A DNA stretch of 64,000 nt from Bdellovibrionales bacterium (GTDB lineage: Bacteria > Bdellovibrionota > Bacteriovoracia > Bacteriovoracales > Bacteriovoracaceae): positions 96,128-160,127 of the forward strand of contig JABGUH010000005.1 of assembly GCA_018646675.1 (NCBI GenBank), written 5' to 3'. A program made the position numbers and the translations under genes. Numbering within the stretch: the stretch's first letter is position 1; every line of letters begins with the position of its first letter. The notes below the pieces were generated by a model. That model saw only the letters and a list, made by a program, of their open reading frames with translations, ran no database searches and was not told the DNA's origin. This document shows, piece by piece, positions 62,543 through 64,000 of this stretch.

Positions 62543-63751
62543 ATGGCAAATATAAAAAGATCACTAAATTCTGAAATTAAAAAGCTGGCTTTGGACAACA
62601 ATAAAATGGCTTTGATAAGTGGACCACGCCAGGTGGGAAAAACATTTGAAGCAGAGCAAATTGCCAAAGAATGTTTTTCTAATCACGACTACTTAAACTG
62701 GGACGATGCAGAATTCAGAAAAGTATGGCAACAAACACCAACCAAGATTATAAAGAAAAAATGTACTATTTTTGATGAAATTCATAAAGCAAGAAATTGG
62801 AAGACAACACTTAAAGCTATTTACGACCATAGTAAGAAAGAAAGTGCAATTCTTGTCACTGGTAGTACCAGAATAGAAACCTTTAGAAGAGGGGGGGACA
62901 GCATGATGGGAAGATATTTTCATTTCCGATTGCACCCACTGACTCTAGGAGAATTGATATCAAAAGAAATAATTTCTCCAGATTTATTTCTAAAGCAAAT
63001 CTCTTCTCTCAACAAAAACAGTAAGAAATCACATATAGATAAGTTTAACCGCTTAATAAAATTTGGAGGTTTTCCCGAACCATATATCAATCAAGATGCC
63101 CGTTTCTTAAAGTTATGGCAAAAAGGACGTTTGGAAAAGTTAGTTAGAGTTGATCTTAGAGATATTTCTAGAATAATCGAACTAGGACAGATGGAAGTAT
63201 TTTGCTCACTTCTTCCGGAAAAAATCAGTAGTGTCCTATCAATAAAATCTCTTTCTGAAGATATGGAAGTGTCATATAACACTATTAAAAACTGGCTTAA
63301 TTACCTTGCAGCACTATATTATCTTTACGAAATAAAACCATTCTCACTAAAAATACCAAGATCCATAAAAAAAGAAGGGAAAACCTACCTGTGGGATTAT
63401 AGCGTAATTAAAGATAAGGGAGCACGACTTGAAAATGTAGTGGCAAACCATCTTCTTAAAGCAGTAAACTACTGGACCGACATTGGTTATGGCGAATTTT
63501 CTTTAAACTTTTTCAGAGATAAGCAGAAAAGAGAGGTAGACTTTGTCATAATCAAAGATGGTACACCATGGGCCATGTTTGAAGTTAAATCCTCAAATGA
63601 TAATTTTGCACCAAACTTAGATTATTTTAAATCGAAGTGGAATACCACTAAACTCAGTGTTGTGCTTACCAATGAAGAGAATACTTATAGAGACCTTGGT
63701 GATAATAGATATATCATTTCCATGACAAACATATTTTCTATACTTCCCTAA
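62543..63751 (+). CDS. AAA+ ATPase with DUF4143 domain
   Basis: 402 residues from ATG 62543 (AAGGG six bases before; ATG 62537 is too close to it). N-terminal P-loop SGPRQVGKT (27-34) and Walker B CTIFDEIHKA, then TGSTRIETFRRGGDSMMGRYFHFRLHPLTLGEL (sensor region). The C-terminal DUF4143 (LSIKSLSEDMEVSYNTIKNWLNYL, wHTH-like) ends in an EVDFVIIKDGTPWAMFEVKSS block with the PD-(D/E)XK look. These ATPases are common on islands; function mostly unknown, with toxin-antitoxin or defence roles proposed. AT-rich. Confidence 0.85.
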   Translation: MANIKRSLNSEIKKLALDNNKMALISGPRQVGKTFEAEQIAKECFSNHDYLNWDDAEFRKVWQQTPTKIIKKKCTIFDEIHKARNWKTTLKAIYDHSKKESAILVTGSTRIETFRRGGDSMMGRYFHFRLHPLTLGELISKEIISPDLFLKQISSLNKNSKKSHIDKFNRLIKFGGFPEPYINQDARFLKLWQKGRLEKLVRVDLRDISRIIELGQMEVFCSLLPEKISSVLSIKSLSEDMEVSYNTIKNWLNYLAALYYLYEIKPFSLKIPRSIKKEGKTYLWDYSVIKDKGARLENVVANHLLKAVNYWTDIGYGEFSLNFFRDKQKREVDFVIIKDGTPWAMFEVKSSNDNFAPNLDYFKSKWNTTKLSVVLTNEENTYRDLGDNRYIISMTNIFSILP

Positions 63752-63833
63752 CCTTGACCTTACCCCCATATCTTAAACCAGTTGCTTGATTCGTCTCTCT
63801 GTGTCATAACCCCTAATCGGAGGATATGCAGAG

Positions 63834-63875
63834 ATGAAGAAAAAGGTGTCCTTCCGGCAAGCGTGCGTGACTTGA
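63834..63875 (+). CDS. Short ORF ending in repeat copy 1 (13 residues)
   Basis: CGGAGG (63818-63823) precedes ATG 63834: MKKKVSFRQACVT then stop. From the Val codon on it is encoded by the repeat. Very short; translation is only suggested by the ribosome-binding site and the parallel with the next ORF. Confidence 0.3.
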   Translation: MKKKVSFRQACVT

Positions 63876-63891
63876 GCAGCAGGCCAGTCTA
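63846..63891 (+). repeat. Direct repeat copy 1 (at least 46 bp)
   Basis: Identical to 63955-64000 over all 46 bases that can be compared; the copies start 109 bases apart. It begins GTGTCCTTCCGGCAAGCG and contains the stop codon TGA at 63873-63875 of the upstream ORF. The window ends inside copy 2, so its true length and copy number are unknown. Confidence 0.95.
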
Positions 63892-63924
63892 AATTTCGCT
63901 TCCAACAATAATACTGGAGGTACC

Positions 63925-63984
63925 ATGTCAATCGACGAGTTAGAGAGAAAAATAGTGTCCTTCCGGCAAGCGTGCGTGACTTGA
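63925..63984 (+). CDS. Short ORF ending in repeat copy 2 (19 residues)
   Basis: GGAGG (63916-63920) precedes ATG 63925: MSIDELERKI then VSFRQACVT and stop. The first ten codons differ from the preceding ORF; the last nine are identical, being encoded by the repeat in the same frame. Confidence 0.35.
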   Translation: MSIDELERKIVSFRQACVT

Positions 63985-64000
63985 GCAGCAGGCCAGTCTA
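63955..64000 (+). repeat. Direct repeat copy 2 (continues beyond window)
   Basis: All 46 bases match copy 1 (63846-63891); the match reaches the last base of the window. The 63-base spacer between the copies contains a ribosome-binding site and start codon. Confidence 0.95.

Noticed and set aside
63846..63891. Integron attC site
   Set aside because: No GTTRRRY/RYYYAAC core pair and only a weak, heavily bulged palindrome in the repeat; no integron integrase is visible.
63846..64000. CRISPR array start
   Set aside because: Only two copies, repeat at least 46 bp and spacer 63 bp with a start codon and ribosome-binding site; no cas gene in the window.
1..64000. tRNA or rRNA genes
   Set aside because: Looked for T-arm (TTCGAATC-like) and conserved rRNA segments in gaps; none convincing.

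Overview
The window (about 43-45% GC by eye) comes from a Gram-negative bacterium with an outer membrane. Signs of this are two signal-peptide beta-barrel proteins with LysM-like N-termini, a lipoprotein, a periplasmic cytochrome c and heme-copper oxidase subunits. It looks motile and amino-acid-consuming: it has a chemotaxis transducer, a FliM-like protein, Tdh/Kbl, glycine decarboxylase, tyrosine phenol-lyase and a dicarboxylate/amino-acid symporter. The fused AccD-AccA chain, DapD, AblB and DUF3943 fit a deltaproteobacterial or Bdellovibrio/Oligoflexus-like lineage, but that placement is a weak guess. I saw no rRNA or tRNA gene and no CRISPR array.

1-46.6 kb is mostly a core chromosome. 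1-10.8 kb holds the 3' end of a rubrerythrin, membrane and PilZ proteins, a NorE/CoxIII plus CoxIV/NorF pair, a cold-shock protein, accDA, a basic Lys/Ala/Pro-tailed protein, a hemerythrin, a chemoreceptor, an RDD protein and a SpoA-less FliM. 10.9-24.9 kb is central metabolism: tdh-kbl turns threonine into glycine and acetyl-CoA, a one-chain GcvP consumes glycine, pgk-tpiA-secG and class II aldolase serve glycolysis; a YhaM-like nuclease, an M29 aminopeptidase and a cytochrome c lie among them. 25-31.3 kb has two adjacent HD-GYP-type proteins (the second degenerate), a YiiX-like peptidase, a barrel protein and a symporter. 31.3-37.4 kb is a diaminopimelate/peptidoglycan cluster: dapF-lysC on minus, then dapA-dapB-M14 peptidase-dapD-murI on plus, with an M14 enzyme where a DapE might be expected. 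37.5-46.7 kb has a Na/Pi transporter, fabI, tyrosine phenol-lyase, typA, a matrixin, a sirtuin and a small membrane protein.

46.7-55.9 kb is more accessory. It holds AblB, a run of exported proteins (a possible vWA protein, a Cys-based phosphatase, DUF3943, and a nucleotidyltransferase carrying a signal peptide), RidA, a BtpA-like protein, and a three-gene operon of His-rich exported proteins around a HupE/UreJ-type membrane protein.

56-64 kb looks like a genomic island. It has tandem WYL-type regulators with palindromes, an unknown gene, a split HipA-type toxin (HipT-like kinase followed by a HipS-like N-domain protein), small orphan genes with a duplicated 34-bp gene-end/ribosome-binding segment, a fossil IS3-family element, a 5'-truncated PD-(D/E)XK protein, and an AAA/DUF4143 ATPase behind a promoter wrapped in an inverted repeat. 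At the very end, two copies of a repeat of at least 46 bp each supply the same C-terminus and stop codon to a different short ribosome-binding-site-led reading frame. This is the least explained structure in the window, and it runs off the edge.
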